Source: Alteromonas oceanisediminis
Lineage (GTDB): Bacteria > Pseudomonadota > Gammaproteobacteria > Enterobacterales > Alteromonadaceae
Reading direction: 5' to 3'
Assembly (NCBI RefSeq): GCF_018474025.1
Contig: NZ_JAHCTA010000001.1
Location: 62,001-126,000 of the forward strand
DNA: 64,000 bases
The notes under the pieces are model-generated. The model saw only the letters and a program-made list of their open reading frames with translations. It was not told the origin of the DNA and searched no databases. Shown one piece after another: positions 42,785 through 53,387 of this stretch (its first letter is position 1; each line of letters starts with the position of its first letter). Made by a program: the position numbers and the translations under genes.

Positions 42785-42822
42785 AAAAAAACCGAGCTTG
42801 ATGACATAGGCTCGGTTTTGAT
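42785..42822 (-). terminator. terminator of csrA
   Basis: On the reverse strand AAAACCGAGCC-loop-GCTCGGTTTTTTT, an eight-base stem and a T-run, 17 bp beyond the csrA stop. Confidence 0.88.
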
Positions 42823-42838
42823 TTTAGTGGATAGGCAC

Positions 42839-43039
42839 TCAGTCGTCGCTTTCGACCTTGCCCGCATTTCCACCTTTTTCAGCTTGGATCCGCATATAAA
42901 TCTCTTCGCGATGCACAGAGACCTCTTTTGGCGCATTCACGCCGATACGAACCTGATTACCTTTGACGCCTAACACAGTTACGGTGACTTCATCACCAAC
43001 CATTAATGTTTCACCGACACGACGGGTTAAAATAAGCAT
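42839..43039 (-). CDS. csrA: carbon storage regulator CsrA
   Basis: RNA-binding translational regulator of 66 residues. The start [16 protein letters not shown] and the middle [29 protein letters not shown] are near identical to other gammaproteobacterial CsrA, with the RNA-contact Leu4/Arg6 and Arg44 region present. It lies downstream of alaS with its own terminator. Confidence 0.98.
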   Translation of the reverse strand: MLILTRRVGETLMVGDEVTVTVLGVKGNQVRIGVNAPKEVSVHREEIYMRIQAEKGGNAGKVESDD

Positions 43040-43168
43040 TGTATTGCTCCTTATCCATTACAATTTTCGAGAATCCTTACGATGTAACGCTGCACCACAG
43101 CTTGAAAGTACAGCGTCGGCATTCCATGTTGTCTTGATGTCACTGCAAGATAACTAGCCCGTTTTTCC

Positions 43169-45766
43169 TTACAAACGTTCCTGTAGCCAAGTATTAACCG
43201 AATCCAACGCTTTTGCCAGATTTTCTGGTTGCGAACCACCCGCTTGTGCCATGTCGGGGCGGCCACCACCCTTTCCGCCAACTTGCGAGGCGACGTGATT
43301 AATTAATTCGCCAGCTTTTACCTTATCTGTTAAATCTTTAGTGACGCCAGCGATCAAATTCACTTTTTCATCACTCGCCACGCCAATACATACGACACCA
43401 CTGCCAATTCGGTTCTTCAAATCATCCAGAATATTGCGCAGAGACTTTGCTTCAACACCCTGCATCTCTGTAATCAACACACTAACGCCATTAATCGATA
43501 CGGCACTGTTCAACAAATCTTGCCCTTGTTGACTGTTCAATTTTTGCTGCATCTGTTGATTTTGCTTTTCTAGCTCTTTGATACTGGTTTGCAACGCCTT
43601 GACGCGCTCAGGTAGCGCGGCTGGGTCAGCTTTGAGTAAGGTCGCAAGTTCCGCCAGTTTGAGTTGTTGATGCTGCATGAATTCAACCGCAGCTTCCCCC
43701 GTAATCGCTTCTATACGGCGAATCCCAGAAGCAATACCGCTTTCTGAGACAATCTTAAACGTGCCGATCTCGCCCGTGCTGGCAACATGAGTGCCACCGC
43801 ACAACTCGGTTGAAAAATCCCCCATGGTCACCACACGAACCTCATCGTCGTACTTTTCTCCGAACAACGCCATTGCTCCTGACGCCTTAGCTTCATCAAT
43901 GTTCATGAGTTTAGTGGTGAGCGAATGATTGGCGCGGATTTGCTGGTTGACCATTGCCTCAATCGTGTGAAGCTGGTTGTGGCTCACTGCCTCCATATGC
44001 GAAAAATCAAAACGCAATTTCTCTGCATCAACTAAGCTGCCCTTTTGCGTGACATGCTCGCCGAGCACTTTGCGCAATGCCGCATGCAGCAAGTGCGTTG
44101 CACTGTGATTAAGTTTGATCGCTTGGCGCTGAAAGCTATCGATACTAGCACTGACATGATCACCGACGCTCAGTGTGCCCACGACTTCCGCCTTATGCGC
44201 AAAGCTGGCACCCATTTTTAGCGTATCACCTATTGTGGCAGTTGCGTTTTCACCACTTATACTCCCAGTGTCGCCAACCTGACCACCTGACTCTGCATAA
44301 AACGGTGTGCTATCAAGAACGATGAGTACATCTTTTGCATCATTAACTGTTTCGACCGGTTTACCGTTGAGAACGAGAGCAACCACGGTTGACTGTTGTT
44401 CAGTCGCGTCATAGCCGGTAAAGACGGTTTCACTGTCTAACTGCACTGACGCGCCGTAATCTGCGCCAAACTGACTGGATTTCTGTGCTCGCTCTCGCTG
44501 TTGCTGCATGCACGCCTCAAATCCAGACTCATCTATGGTAAATCCTTTTTCTCTTGCCACATCATTGGTGAGATCAGCCGGAAATCCGTAAGTATCATAA
44601 AGTTTGAACACGATCTCACCAGGCACTACCGTGCCTTCAATATCTTCTAAGGCTTCGGATAGAAGGGTCATACCGCGCGCCAATGTGCGACTAAATTGCT
44701 CCTCTTCGACTTTAAGCACTTTCTCAAGCACGGCTTTTTGCTCACGCAGCTCTGGGTAAAACTCGCCCATTTGCTCACACAGCGTATCGACGAGTCGATA
44801 GAAGAAAATCTCGTTTGCACCCAACTTATATCCGTGTCTCACTGCGCGGCGAATAATTCTACGCAATACGTAACCACGGCCTTCATTCGACGGCATTGCC
44901 CCATCGCAAATGAGAAAGCAGCACGAGCGAATATGATCAGCGATAACACGCAGCGATTTGTCTTCCAAATCCTGTGTACCGACGATGACTGCGGCGGATT
45001 TAATCAACGCCTGAAACAAGTCGATTTCATAATTACTGTGGACGTTTTGTAAAATAGCACTGATCCGTTCTAGCCCCATACCGGTGTCAATCGATGGCTT
45101 GGGAAGCGGCAACATTTCACCGTCTGCCTGACGGTTAAACTGCATAAAAACCAGATTCCAGATTTCGATGAAGCGGTCACCATCCTCTTCTGGGCTTCCT
45201 GGGGGGCCTCCCCAAATATGCTCACCGTGATCATAGAAAATTTCTGAGCAAGGTCCACAGGGTCCGGTATCTCCCATAGACCAAAAATTGTCAGAAGTAG
45301 AAATACGAATAATTTTTTCAGCCGGTACGCCGATATCGTTTTCCCAAATTGAAAACGCTTCGTCGTCTTCCGAATACACAGTGACAAGCAATTTTTCTTT
45401 GGGCAGCTTGAGTTCTTCGGTTAAAAACCGCCAGGCAAATTGAATCGCTTCGCGCTTAAAATAATCGCCAAAGCTGAAATTCCCTAACATCTCAAAAAAC
45501 GTGTGGTGACGCGCCGTATACCCGACGTTCTCTAGATCATTGTGCTTGCCACCGGCACGCACGCAGCGCTGAGATGATACCGCACGAGTGTAGGCGCGCT
45601 TTTCTGTGCCCAGAAAAGTATCTTTAAACTGATTCATGCCCGCATTGGTAAACAGCAAAGTGGGATCACCATGAGGGATCAACGAAGAGCTAGAAACCGG
45701 CTGATGGCCCTGCTTAGCAAAGAAGTCGATAAACGTCTGTCGAATCTGAGCGGTTGATAATGTCAT
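43169..45766 (-). CDS. alaS: alanyl-tRNA synthetase
   Basis: Class II synthetase of 865 residues. Motif 1-2 region [15 protein letters not shown] and [18 protein letters not shown] at the N-terminus; the editing domain zinc site is visible as HLLHA plus [13 protein letters not shown]; the C-terminal C-Ala domain has [14 protein letters not shown]. The length is standard (E. coli 876). It follows recX as in many relatives. Confidence 0.98.
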   Translation of the reverse strand: MTLSTAQIRQTFIDFFAKQGHQPVSSSSLIPHGDPTLLFTNAGMNQFKDTFLGTEKRAYTRAVSSQRCVRAGGKHNDLENVGYTARHHTFFEMLGNFSFGDYFKREAIQFAWRFLTEELKLPKEKLLVTVYSEDDEAFSIWENDIGVPAEKIIRISTSDNFWSMGDTGPCGPCSEIFYDHGEHIWGGPPGSPEEDGDRFIEIWNLVFMQFNRQADGEMLPLPKPSIDTGMGLERISAILQNVHSNYEIDLFQALIKSAAVIVGTQDLEDKSLRVIADHIRSCCFLICDGAMPSNEGRGYVLRRIIRRAVRHGYKLGANEIFFYRLVDTLCEQMGEFYPELREQKAVLEKVLKVEEEQFSRTLARGMTLLSEALEDIEGTVVPGEIVFKLYDTYGFPADLTNDVAREKGFTIDESGFEACMQQQRERAQKSSQFGADYGASVQLDSETVFTGYDATEQQSTVVALVLNGKPVETVNDAKDVLIVLDSTPFYAESGGQVGDTGSISGENATATIGDTLKMGASFAHKAEVVGTLSVGDHVSASIDSFQRQAIKLNHSATHLLHAALRKVLGEHVTQKGSLVDAEKLRFDFSHMEAVSHNQLHTIEAMVNQQIRANHSLTTKLMNIDEAKASGAMALFGEKYDDEVRVVTMGDFSTELCGGTHVASTGEIGTFKIVSESGIASGIRRIEAITGEAAVEFMQHQQLKLAELATLLKADPAALPERVKALQTSIKELEKQNQQMQQKLNSQQGQDLLNSAVSINGVSVLITEMQGVEAKSLRNILDDLKNRIGSGVVCIGVASDEKVNLIAGVTKDLTDKVKAGELINHVASQVGGKGGGRPDMAQAGGSQPENLAKALDSVNTWLQERL

Positions 45767-45852
45767 GAAGGGTCCTGTGTGCTGAGTGTAAAAACGAATT
45801 AAGCAAGGCTCGCGCCTTAGCGCGCAAAGATAGCATGCTTATACCAATGGTG

Positions 45853-46311
45853 TTAAGCGTCTAATACTGGATTGTATTGGATTGCATGATTAATCTGCTC
45901 AAAATCAAAACCTCGGTTAAGCAGAAACCGTTGTTGCTTTTGTTTTTTGTGCCAATCTAGTTCAATGTCCTCACCAAACTTCTTGCACTTCACCTCGTAA
46001 GCTAAGGTAAACCAGTCAATCTCATTTTGCTCAAATGCCTGCGAAATCAGCGTATTGGATAGCTTCTGCTGGCTCATCTGCTGACGAATACGCTGTGGAC
46101 CGTGCCCTTTAGACACACCCACCCTGACTGCCATTTCCGCATACCGCTGATCGGACTGTAAGCCCTGCTCGGTTAATCCTTCGATTTGCTCCTGTACGGC
46201 TTTATGGCTAAAGCCTTTCTGTGTCAATTTACGCAGCAATTCATGGCTGCTGTGCTCACGCATTGCCTGCAGGCGGATTAGCGCAGCAAATATTTGAGAA
46301 TCGTCTTCCAT
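45853..46311 (-). CDS. recX: RecX regulatory protein
   Basis: Helical repeat protein of 152 residues that modulates RecA filaments. Conserved segments: LRKLTQKGFSH, GLQSDQRYAEMAVRV and GPQRIRQQMSQ. I chose ATG 46311 (MEDDSQIF). recA is usually immediately upstream of recX; here that position holds a divergent DUF482 gene and recA is not in the window. Confidence 0.88.
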   Translation of the reverse strand: MEDDSQIFAALIRLQAMREHSSHELLRKLTQKGFSHKAVQEQIEGLTEQGLQSDQRYAEMAVRVGVSKGHGPQRIRQQMSQQKLSNTLISQAFEQNEIDWFTLAYEVKCKKFGEDIELDWHKKQKQQRFLLNRGFDFEQINHAIQYNPVLDA

Positions 46312-46385
46312 TCTTGCAGTATCCCACGAGAACAATCATTATCACAACCAAGGAAAACCCGTGCCATCCAAACTAACGAGATTCC

Positions 46386-47552
46386 GTGACTAAGCCAACC
46401 CAATATCGCATCAGTATTGCCTCTCAACTGCAAGAGATTAATCGCGATCACTGGCAAAAGTGTAGCCTTCACTCGCCCCCGTTCTTGCAATATGATTTTC
46501 TGCATGCGCTTGAATCAAGTGGCAGTATTGGCGGTGATACGGGCTGGGACACACACTTTATCGTAGTGTATGAAATAGATAATTCGATGCCCGTGGCGTA
46601 TGTTCCTTGCTATTTAAAACATCACAGTTATGGCGAGTACGTATTCGACCACGCGTGGGCAAATGCCTATCACGAGCACGGCATTCAGTATTATCCCAAA
46701 CTACTGATTGGCGTCCCGTTTACACCGGTCACCAGTAACAAAGTATTGTGCTGCCCTAACGCTAACGCAACAGAAGTCAATGCGTTTGTGTTTGACCATA
46801 TTCACAGTATTTGCAATAACGCGGGCACGTCGTCTTTGCATTGGCTTTTTAATACCTACCAACAGAAGCGCGAATCAGAATTGCATGGGCTACCCACAAG
46901 GCTCTCGGTACAATTTCAGTGGTACAACCAAGGCTATCAGGATTTTGACGACTTTCTTGCGCGATTTACCTCACGTAAGCGCAAAGATATCCGTAAAGAA
47001 CGGAAAAAAGTTGCTGAGCAAGGGATTTTAATCAATTACTATTGCGGCGAGTCTATTCAGGCCGATCACATCGCATTTTTCTATCAGTGTTACTGTCAAA
47101 CCTACCTTAAACGCAGCGGTCATACCGGTTATCTCACACGTCGTTTTTTTGAACAACTTTATGCTAAGTTTGCGCGTAATATGATGATTGTGGTGGCAAC
47201 CCAATCTGATAAACCTATTGCCGCAGCGTTATACTTATTCGACGACCACGGATTGTATGGCCGCTACTGGGGAAGCCTGCGTGAGTATGACGGTTTACAC
47301 TTTGAATGTTGCTATTACGCAGGAATAGATTTTGCCATCCAGCACAATATTCCGTTGTTTAATCCTGGTACACAGGGCGAGCACAAAATTTTGAGGGGAT
47401 TCGAACCCACGTATTGTTACTCCAGTCACTACGTGGCTGATCCCCGCTTCGCTAACGCAGTGAAGAACTTTACACAACAGGAACGGCCAGCCATGGAGCG
47501 TTATTTCATGCAAGCCACAAACGCTTTACCTTTTAAACAAAACCAAGAGTGA
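46386..47552 (+). CDS. DUF482/FemAB-like GNAT-fold protein
   Basis: Protein of 388 residues of the DUF482 (peptidoglycan biosynthesis/recognition-like) family, with double GNAT fold related to FemAB. Characteristic parts: SPPFLQYDFLHALESSGSIGGDTGW, RKRKDIRKERKKVAEQG, and FNPGTQGEHKILRGFEP near the C-terminus. No signal peptide. The reaction is not established; relatives act in amino-acyl transfer. GTG 46386 has a weak GAG upstream. It is divergent from recX and 48 bp upstream of the M13 peptidase. Confidence 0.82.
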   Translation: MTKPTQYRISIASQLQEINRDHWQKCSLHSPPFLQYDFLHALESSGSIGGDTGWDTHFIVVYEIDNSMPVAYVPCYLKHHSYGEYVFDHAWANAYHEHGIQYYPKLLIGVPFTPVTSNKVLCCPNANATEVNAFVFDHIHSICNNAGTSSLHWLFNTYQQKRESELHGLPTRLSVQFQWYNQGYQDFDDFLARFTSRKRKDIRKERKKVAEQGILINYYCGESIQADHIAFFYQCYCQTYLKRSGHTGYLTRRFFEQLYAKFARNMMIVVATQSDKPIAAALYLFDDHGLYGRYWGSLREYDGLHFECCYYAGIDFAIQHNIPLFNPGTQGEHKILRGFEPTYCYSSHYVADPRFANAVKNFTQQERPAMERYFMQATNALPFKQNQE

Positions 47553-47600
47553 TGGCGGTAACAACATCACCATTGACGATAGAAACCCGATAGGAAATTT

Positions 47601-49676
47601 ATGAAAAAATCAGTAATCGCACTTGCTTTGATCAGTGCACTTGGCTTAGCAGCCTGCACACCTGAAACGTCCACTCAACAAACGGATACATCCGCAGCGG
47701 CACCAGTGGCAGACGCTAAACCTGAATTAGGAACCTTTGGCGTCGACCTAAGCGCACGCAATGAAAGTGTTAAACCAGGTGATGATTTCTTTATGTATGC
47801 CAGTGGCACATGGTATGACAATTATGAAATGCCCGCAGACAAAACACGATTTGGTGCATTTACCGCATTAGCTGAACGCAGTGAAGACCGCGTTAAGACG
47901 ATCATTGATGATTTAAACACAGCAACGGATCTCGACGGTGAAGCAAAGCTCATTGCTGACTTTTACCACAGTTACATGGACACAGAAACACTCAATGCCA
48001 AGGGCGTAGCACCGATCCAGCCAACGCTTGACGCTATAGCGGCTATCGATAGCGTGCAAGCACTCACGAAAGAATTTGGTAGAGCTTGGTTGACCGACAG
48101 TATCACCCCAATATGGGGTGGGCTCTGGTACGATCGACTGGACCCAAATGCGTATCAGTTAAGCGTGGGTGTGGGCGGTTTAGGATTACCGGATCGCGAC
48201 TATTACCTCAGCGATGACGAACGCTTCGTCACCATCCGCGAAGCGTACAAAAATCATATTACCGAGATGCTGAGCTTCACAGATAGCGAAGATCCGGCGC
48301 AAGCTGCTGAAGCGATTTTAGCGCTAGAGACTCAGATCGCTGAAATTCAGTGGCCGCGTGAAAAACGCCGTAATCGCGATCTGACGCTAAATCAAATCGA
48401 GCGTGAACAGTTGGATCAGCAATACCCTGGCTTCGATTGGGACACGTTTTTCGAGCCCAGTGGTTTTAAAGTCCCTAACTTAAACGTCACGCAGCCTGAG
48501 CCAATCAACGACGTGATTGCGCTGATCAATTCCGTTCCGCTGGCTGATTGGAAGGCATATATGCGCTACCACACAGTGAGTAACAATGCTGATTTGTTAT
48601 CGGATGATATCTATACGGCAAACTTTGATTTTTACGGAAAAACGTTGAATGGTCAGCAAGAGCCGCGTGATCGTTGGAAGCGCGCGGTGTCACAAATGTC
48701 TGGCACCGAGTCGCTTGGCTTTGCGATAGGCAAGGTTTATGTTGACCGCTACTTCCCGGAAAGTTCCAAAACACAAATGGCCGAATTGGTTGAAAATCTT
48801 CGCACAGCGCTAGGCGAGCGAATCGAAAACCTCGACTGGATGGGCGAAGAAACCAAAAAGAACGCACAAGCAAAACTTGCGGCCTTTAACCCTAAAATTG
48901 GTTACCCTGATGTATGGGAAGACTTTACCGGCTTAACGATTACCCGTGACGATTTGGTAGCCAATGTACAAAACATTCGGGCCTTCTTCCAAGCCAAGCA
49001 AGTGGAAGACGAGTTAAAGAAAACCGACCGCAATCGTTGGGGTATGGCGCCGCAGCGTGTCAATGCATACTACAACAGTAGCTTCAACGAAATTGTTTTC
49101 CCTGCGGCTATTCTGCAACCGCCCTTCTTCGATCCGAATGCTGATCCTGCCGTGAACTATGGTGCCATTGGTGCCGTTATCGGGCATGAAATGGGTCATG
49201 GCTTCGACGATCAGGGCTCAAAATCTGATGCTGAGGGTATTCAGCGAAATTGGTGGACTGATGAAGATCGCGCCGCGTTCGAACAGAAAACCCAGCAACT
49301 GATTGCGCAGTACAGTGCATATGAGCCAATCGAAGGTAACTTTGTCAATGGTCAAAACAGCTTAGGCGAGAACATCGGTGATGTCGGCGGGCTTGCCATG
49401 GCTTACCACGCTTATCAGTTGAGCCTTGACGGCAAAGAAGCGCCAGTGATCGACGGAACAACAGGCGACCAGCGATTCTTTTTGGCATGGGCGCAGGTAT
49501 GGAAGGAAAAACGCACCGAAGAAAGCATGCTAAATCAACTACGCGGCGGAACACATGCGCCGGGTCGTTACCGAGCGCTAGCACCACGTAACCATGATGC
49601 GTGGTACGAAGCGTTTAACGTTCAGCCTGGCGATGCGCTGTACCTTGCACCAGAAGATCGTGTCCGTATTTGGTAA
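47601..49676 (+). CDS. M13-family zinc metallopeptidase lipoprotein (PepO-like)
   Basis: Protein of 691 residues. A lipobox (LGLAAC) follows the signal peptide, so it is membrane-anchored in the periplasm. The neprilysin-type zinc site is clear: VIGHEMGHGFDDQGSKSD gives HExxH and ENIGDVGG the third ligand Glu and the Asp. The N-terminal M13_N helical domain covers about 45-430; NAYYNSSFNEIVFPAAILQPPFF is the NAYY substrate motif. It degrades short peptides. Usual length for the family. Confidence 0.94.
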   Translation: MKKSVIALALISALGLAACTPETSTQQTDTSAAAPVADAKPELGTFGVDLSARNESVKPGDDFFMYASGTWYDNYEMPADKTRFGAFTALAERSEDRVKTIIDDLNTATDLDGEAKLIADFYHSYMDTETLNAKGVAPIQPTLDAIAAIDSVQALTKEFGRAWLTDSITPIWGGLWYDRLDPNAYQLSVGVGGLGLPDRDYYLSDDERFVTIREAYKNHITEMLSFTDSEDPAQAAEAILALETQIAEIQWPREKRRNRDLTLNQIEREQLDQQYPGFDWDTFFEPSGFKVPNLNVTQPEPINDVIALINSVPLADWKAYMRYHTVSNNADLLSDDIYTANFDFYGKTLNGQQEPRDRWKRAVSQMSGTESLGFAIGKVYVDRYFPESSKTQMAELVENLRTALGERIENLDWMGEETKKNAQAKLAAFNPKIGYPDVWEDFTGLTITRDDLVANVQNIRAFFQAKQVEDELKKTDRNRWGMAPQRVNAYYNSSFNEIVFPAAILQPPFFDPNADPAVNYGAIGAVIGHEMGHGFDDQGSKSDAEGIQRNWWTDEDRAAFEQKTQQLIAQYSAYEPIEGNFVNGQNSLGENIGDVGGLAMAYHAYQLSLDGKEAPVIDGTTGDQRFFLAWAQVWKEKRTEESMLNQLRGGTHAPGRYRALAPRNHDAWYEAFNVQPGDALYLAPEDRVRIW

Positions 49677-49689
49677 ATAACGGCGACAA

Positions 49690-49723
49690 AGGGTGCTAGA
49701 TTAACCTCTGGCACCCTGACTTT
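49690..49723 (+). terminator. weak terminator after M13 peptidase
   Basis: Stem GGGTGC/GCACCC with a 13-base loop, followed by TGACTTTT. It lies 14 bp beyond the stop codon. Confidence 0.5.
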
Positions 49724-49840
49724 TAGTGATCCACGCTGTGCATTCCCACCTGCGCAGACGCTTTTAACTTGCGCTAATCTACGCTAAATTGACAGCCACA
49801 TCTTATCCACTTGATCCCGTTTGTGTAAAAGGAGTTGCCA

Positions 49841-50290
49841 TTGGAAACAGAGTTTTCGGTCGATTTTCAGCTAATTTGGTATCATTTGTATCAACTCGGT
49901 ATTGCGTTTGCCCTGACACTGCCGATTGCCTTTGATCGGGAATTAAAATCTGAAGGTGCGGGTTTACGAACGTTTCCACTAGTGGCGGTGTCTACGGCGG
50001 CATTTATGCTGGTTGCCAATGATGTGTATCAGGACCCAGAGGCGCAAGCCAGAGTCATGTATGGTGTCATCACGGGGATTGGTTTTATTGGTGGAGGGTC
50101 GATCATTAAGGAATCCGGCACCACGCACGGCACGGCAACGGCAGCAGGCATTTGGTTAACAGGCGCAATCGGCGTGTCAGTGGCTTATCAGCGCTACGAA
50201 ATAGCCATCGTACTGAGTTTAATCGGCTTTGTACTGCTGCACTTTATGGAGCCCTACAAGCGAAAATTGAAGCGCTCTCAGTCAGATTAA
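49841..50290 (+). CDS. MgtC/SapB-family membrane protein
   Basis: Inner-membrane protein of 149 residues with about four membrane helices and the MgtC N-terminal fingerprint: ALTLPIAFDRELKSEGAGLRTFPLVAV and GIGFIGGGSIIKESGTTHGTATAAGIWLTGAIG. It lacks the C-terminal ACT-like domain of virulence MgtC. No ATG is suitable; the TTG at 49841 lies six bases after a perfect AAGGAG, so I take it as start. Role uncertain, perhaps in Mg2+ stress or membrane energetics. Confidence 0.88.
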   Translation: METEFSVDFQLIWYHLYQLGIAFALTLPIAFDRELKSEGAGLRTFPLVAVSTAAFMLVANDVYQDPEAQARVMYGVITGIGFIGGGSIIKESGTTHGTATAAGIWLTGAIGVSVAYQRYEIAIVLSLIGFVLLHFMEPYKRKLKRSQSD

Positions 50291-50336
50291 AACCTGATTG
50301 TGAATTTATCACTAAATTATCATTTTTTTGTATTCG

Positions 50337-53141
50337 CTAATCCGTCTGTTGGCTTTGCAGGAAAAGCACCACATCCTTGTTGGCTAACTTGTCGGGAACT
50401 GTGAGTGATTGGCCAAGTACATCATTGTTATCTGACTTGCCGGCTCCAATCTGGGTCATTATTTTTTCACCGTTAATTGGGTCAATCCAGACTAGTGTAT
50501 CTGTTTCAGCGGGGATGATTGCCTTTACGGTTTTGCCTGAAGCCTGCTCTACAGTGTAATAAATCAGGCCGAAATTTTTGCCAATCGCCTTATACAATCC
50601 ATTTTGGGTTGGAACGGGCTGGAGAGTCGCCAGCGGTAGTTCGTTGAAAAAGTCCGCGGCGACTTTTGTTTGCTTCCACAGGTTTTCTCTTTGTCGAAAA
50701 TCTTCAGAAGATAGATCATTGTGAGGCTGATGTGCGCCAAAATACCATTCAACACCGGTCGCACCTGCCATTAACGCCCCCCATAGCGCGTGGCGTCGCA
50801 ATGAATCGTGAGTAGGATCATTAGCGTCTATTTTTGCTCCGGTGTCCCACATACCAATTTCATCCATGGTGATCGCCCACCCCTCACCGCCATGACTACC
50901 GTTCTGTTTGGATTGCTTACGCCATTTTACGATTTGTTCGTGCACCTCTTCGCGATTGTCGATTTGGAAAGACATACCGTGTAGCTCACTTGCGTAAAGT
51001 GGCGGAAGAATATTGTCCTTGTCACTTGGGCTTGGCATAGTGTGCAAAAAAATCGGGTTGTGGTGCGGATCGTGTTGCGCAAAATACGCCGACATTGCAA
51101 TGCGCTGCGCTGAGTTCTGCCCTTCTGGCGACCAATCAGCGGGACCATTTTCCTCACCTAAATTCCATATCAACCCATTGTGATAACCAAATCGTGCGAT
51201 CAATTCGCGATAATACAATTTGCGCAACCGTGCGGTATTGCCGCCGTCCAGAAAGAGTTCGTTTTCTGTTTCCTGTGTCACCGCGTGGATCAGCATATTG
51301 CGGTTATTTAAGTGTTGGAAAACCATGTCCCATTGGGCCAGTTTACTAACGTCAAACCGTTCCAACGCCTCGTGGTCAATATAAGGCCAAACATCGCGAC
51401 CATCACCGTTGATATTCATCGTCAAAAAATATTGCGATTGCATCCCCATCGCGGACAAATAATTGATGGAACCCATAATGCCTTTGCCCTTAGTCCCTTG
51501 CCACAGTGGATCGCCATGCTCGTAATCTTGTAGATGCGCTTCGAACTCGTGAATAAAGTCGGGCGCTTTTGCTTCCCCGTCACGAGCCTGTTGCGAATGG
51601 CGATAGGTACCGTCAATTTCGTGAAACGCCAAAAAGTTTTCTGGGCTATTTGCACCCACCTTGACCCAGTATTTTTCGGTATGAGGGAAGTAAAAATAGC
51701 CATTTCTCACCTGCACCTGACCATTAGCAGCAAAAAAATCGCCATTGGGAATGGCCTCTCCCACCTCCACAGCGCCATCTGCGCTTGATACAGGCTCTAT
51801 CGAGGCTAATTTGTCGCCAGCAAACACAACATCGCTACCACTAAACAATTTGGCGTGATACTGCCAGATGCCTTTTTTCTGAGGTGTAAATAGGGTTCGC
51901 CAGATGTCGCCCCGTGAGGCACTGGAATTTGCCGCATTTCCGTCTGCCGCGAAGAAGCCTTGAACCACAACTTCGCTGCCATCTTGGTGAGTAAACACAG
52001 TTTGCATGACATAGTCAGTGAATGGATTTACCCTGTCCGTTTCAGAAACTGTCGGGCCATTGATATCGACGCGAATAACCTCGCCAAATGAAATCAATGT
52101 GTTTTTGGTCGATTGAATGTCGTTAGTTGTCCTCAACGCCGCCAATGGGATTTTCTCGTAGGTGTCCAGCTCGGGCTCACCGCCTGCATTGCCGCTGCCC
52201 GAGACCGTGTAAAGATAATCATCTAACACACCGAATCCTGTACCGTGTCTGCCGTGAGCCAAATCAGGACCGTCTCGCCACTGATTGATTTGTGTATTAA
52301 ATATACTCACTTCATTGTGAGCCTGTTTCTGCGCTACAGACTCACCACCTGCCAGCACGATATCAGTGCCTAAAGCAATCGCAGAATTTCCGGCACGTGG
52401 GATAGGAATATTCGCTGAGTCTGCCAGAGTTGACCATGTGTGTGTCGCAAAGTCATACACGTCAATGCGCGACTGCGTTTGCGACAATCCGTTACCCGTT
52501 GAATGAGAGGTTTGTCGTCCACCTGCAGCATAGAGTTTGTTCTTCACGACCACTGCCTGAAAGTGATCTCTCGCATGTGGAGCATCGGGCAACTGCGTCC
52601 ATTGGCCTGTATAAGGATTGTATTTATCAAACCAGTTAACACTGCCACCTAAATGCCCGTTCGTGAGTCCTCCAAGCATGTACAATTCACCCTGAAATAC
52701 TACAACGCCGGCTGAGCCGCGCGCCCGGGAAGATGGTATGGGGTGGCGTGAACTTAACGTTTTTGACTCCCCGTTATAAGAAAGCACAGTGTCCACGGTA
52801 TTTTCTTTTGGCCATGGCCCCGTAAGCGCACCAATGATGTAGATGTCATCATTCAGGCTGACAGGTTGAAAGTGATGCAATTCAAGCGCTGGTGTGATTT
52901 GCTTTTCCCACAATCCTGTTTGGGCATTAAATACTTCGATTGCTCGCTCACCTCTACCGCCCAGAAGGACAATCTGATTCTTGTGCGTCAGCATACCTGC
53001 CTCGTGGCGAGGCTGATGGTCGCTATCCACACGTGTCCATGTCATTGATTGATTGCTACAGGCCAGCAACCCGCTCAGGAAGAACATGACAGGTAAGGTG
53101 AACAAAAAAGACTTCAACACAGAGATTCTTGGCGACGCCAC
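50337..53141 (-). CDS. Kelch-repeat/DUF5060/glycoside hydrolase-like lipoprotein
   Basis: Predicted lipoprotein of 934 residues (lipobox SGLLAC). Residues about 30-330 hold at least five Kelch repeats forming a beta-propeller (QIVLLGGRGE, ELYMLGGLTNG, KLYAAGGRQT, DIVLAGGES, YLYTVSGSG). Next is a DUF5060-type beta-sandwich (about 345-450), then a TIM-barrel-like domain (about 470-830) with candidate catalytic Glu in LIWNLGEENGP and WAITMDEIGMW, and a C-terminal beta-sandwich. I chose GTG 53141 because AAGGAG lies six bases before it. Probably a surface or periplasmic glycosidase; the sugar substrate is unknown. It stands alone between mgtC and DUF938. Confidence 0.78.
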   Translation of the reverse strand: MASPRISVLKSFLFTLPVMFFLSGLLACSNQSMTWTRVDSDHQPRHEAGMLTHKNQIVLLGGRGERAIEVFNAQTGLWEKQITPALELHHFQPVSLNDDIYIIGALTGPWPKENTVDTVLSYNGESKTLSSRHPIPSSRARGSAGVVVFQGELYMLGGLTNGHLGGSVNWFDKYNPYTGQWTQLPDAPHARDHFQAVVVKNKLYAAGGRQTSHSTGNGLSQTQSRIDVYDFATHTWSTLADSANIPIPRAGNSAIALGTDIVLAGGESVAQKQAHNEVSIFNTQINQWRDGPDLAHGRHGTGFGVLDDYLYTVSGSGNAGGEPELDTYEKIPLAALRTTNDIQSTKNTLISFGEVIRVDINGPTVSETDRVNPFTDYVMQTVFTHQDGSEVVVQGFFAADGNAANSSASRGDIWRTLFTPQKKGIWQYHAKLFSGSDVVFAGDKLASIEPVSSADGAVEVGEAIPNGDFFAANGQVQVRNGYFYFPHTEKYWVKVGANSPENFLAFHEIDGTYRHSQQARDGEAKAPDFIHEFEAHLQDYEHGDPLWQGTKGKGIMGSINYLSAMGMQSQYFLTMNINGDGRDVWPYIDHEALERFDVSKLAQWDMVFQHLNNRNMLIHAVTQETENELFLDGGNTARLRKLYYRELIARFGYHNGLIWNLGEENGPADWSPEGQNSAQRIAMSAYFAQHDPHHNPIFLHTMPSPSDKDNILPPLYASELHGMSFQIDNREEVHEQIVKWRKQSKQNGSHGGEGWAITMDEIGMWDTGAKIDANDPTHDSLRRHALWGALMAGATGVEWYFGAHQPHNDLSSEDFRQRENLWKQTKVAADFFNELPLATLQPVPTQNGLYKAIGKNFGLIYYTVEQASGKTVKAIIPAETDTLVWIDPINGEKIMTQIGAGKSDNNDVLGQSLTVPDKLANKDVVLFLQSQQTD

Positions 53142-53387
53142 GACACACTCCTTATAGACATTCTGCACAAAAGGCTAATCGATCCGAGTTGGCTCAAATA
53201 GGACGAATTGAGCGCTCTGTTGGAAAGTATCGGCGTATTTTTCTGTGTTTAAATCGAAGTAATGTGGAGGCCGCTTCAAATAAGTCTGGTCCATATTTGT
53301 GAGGTTTCTTGTTTGCCCTGCCGTTAAGCGTGAATACACACAAGCGGAGGGGAAACAATCGCAACCTAAAAAATCAGGAAATTACCT

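Larger units (their letters stand above)
42453..42838. other. gap between tRNA-Ser and csrA with a short tandem repeat and terminator
   Basis: No gene seen. It holds a hairpin GAGTCG/CGACTC (42461-42480), a tandem repeat with unit near CCCGAAGGACTTGA (about four copies, 42695-42748) and the csrA terminator (42785-42822). The tRNA promoter must lie here but I could not fix it. Confidence 0.5.
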
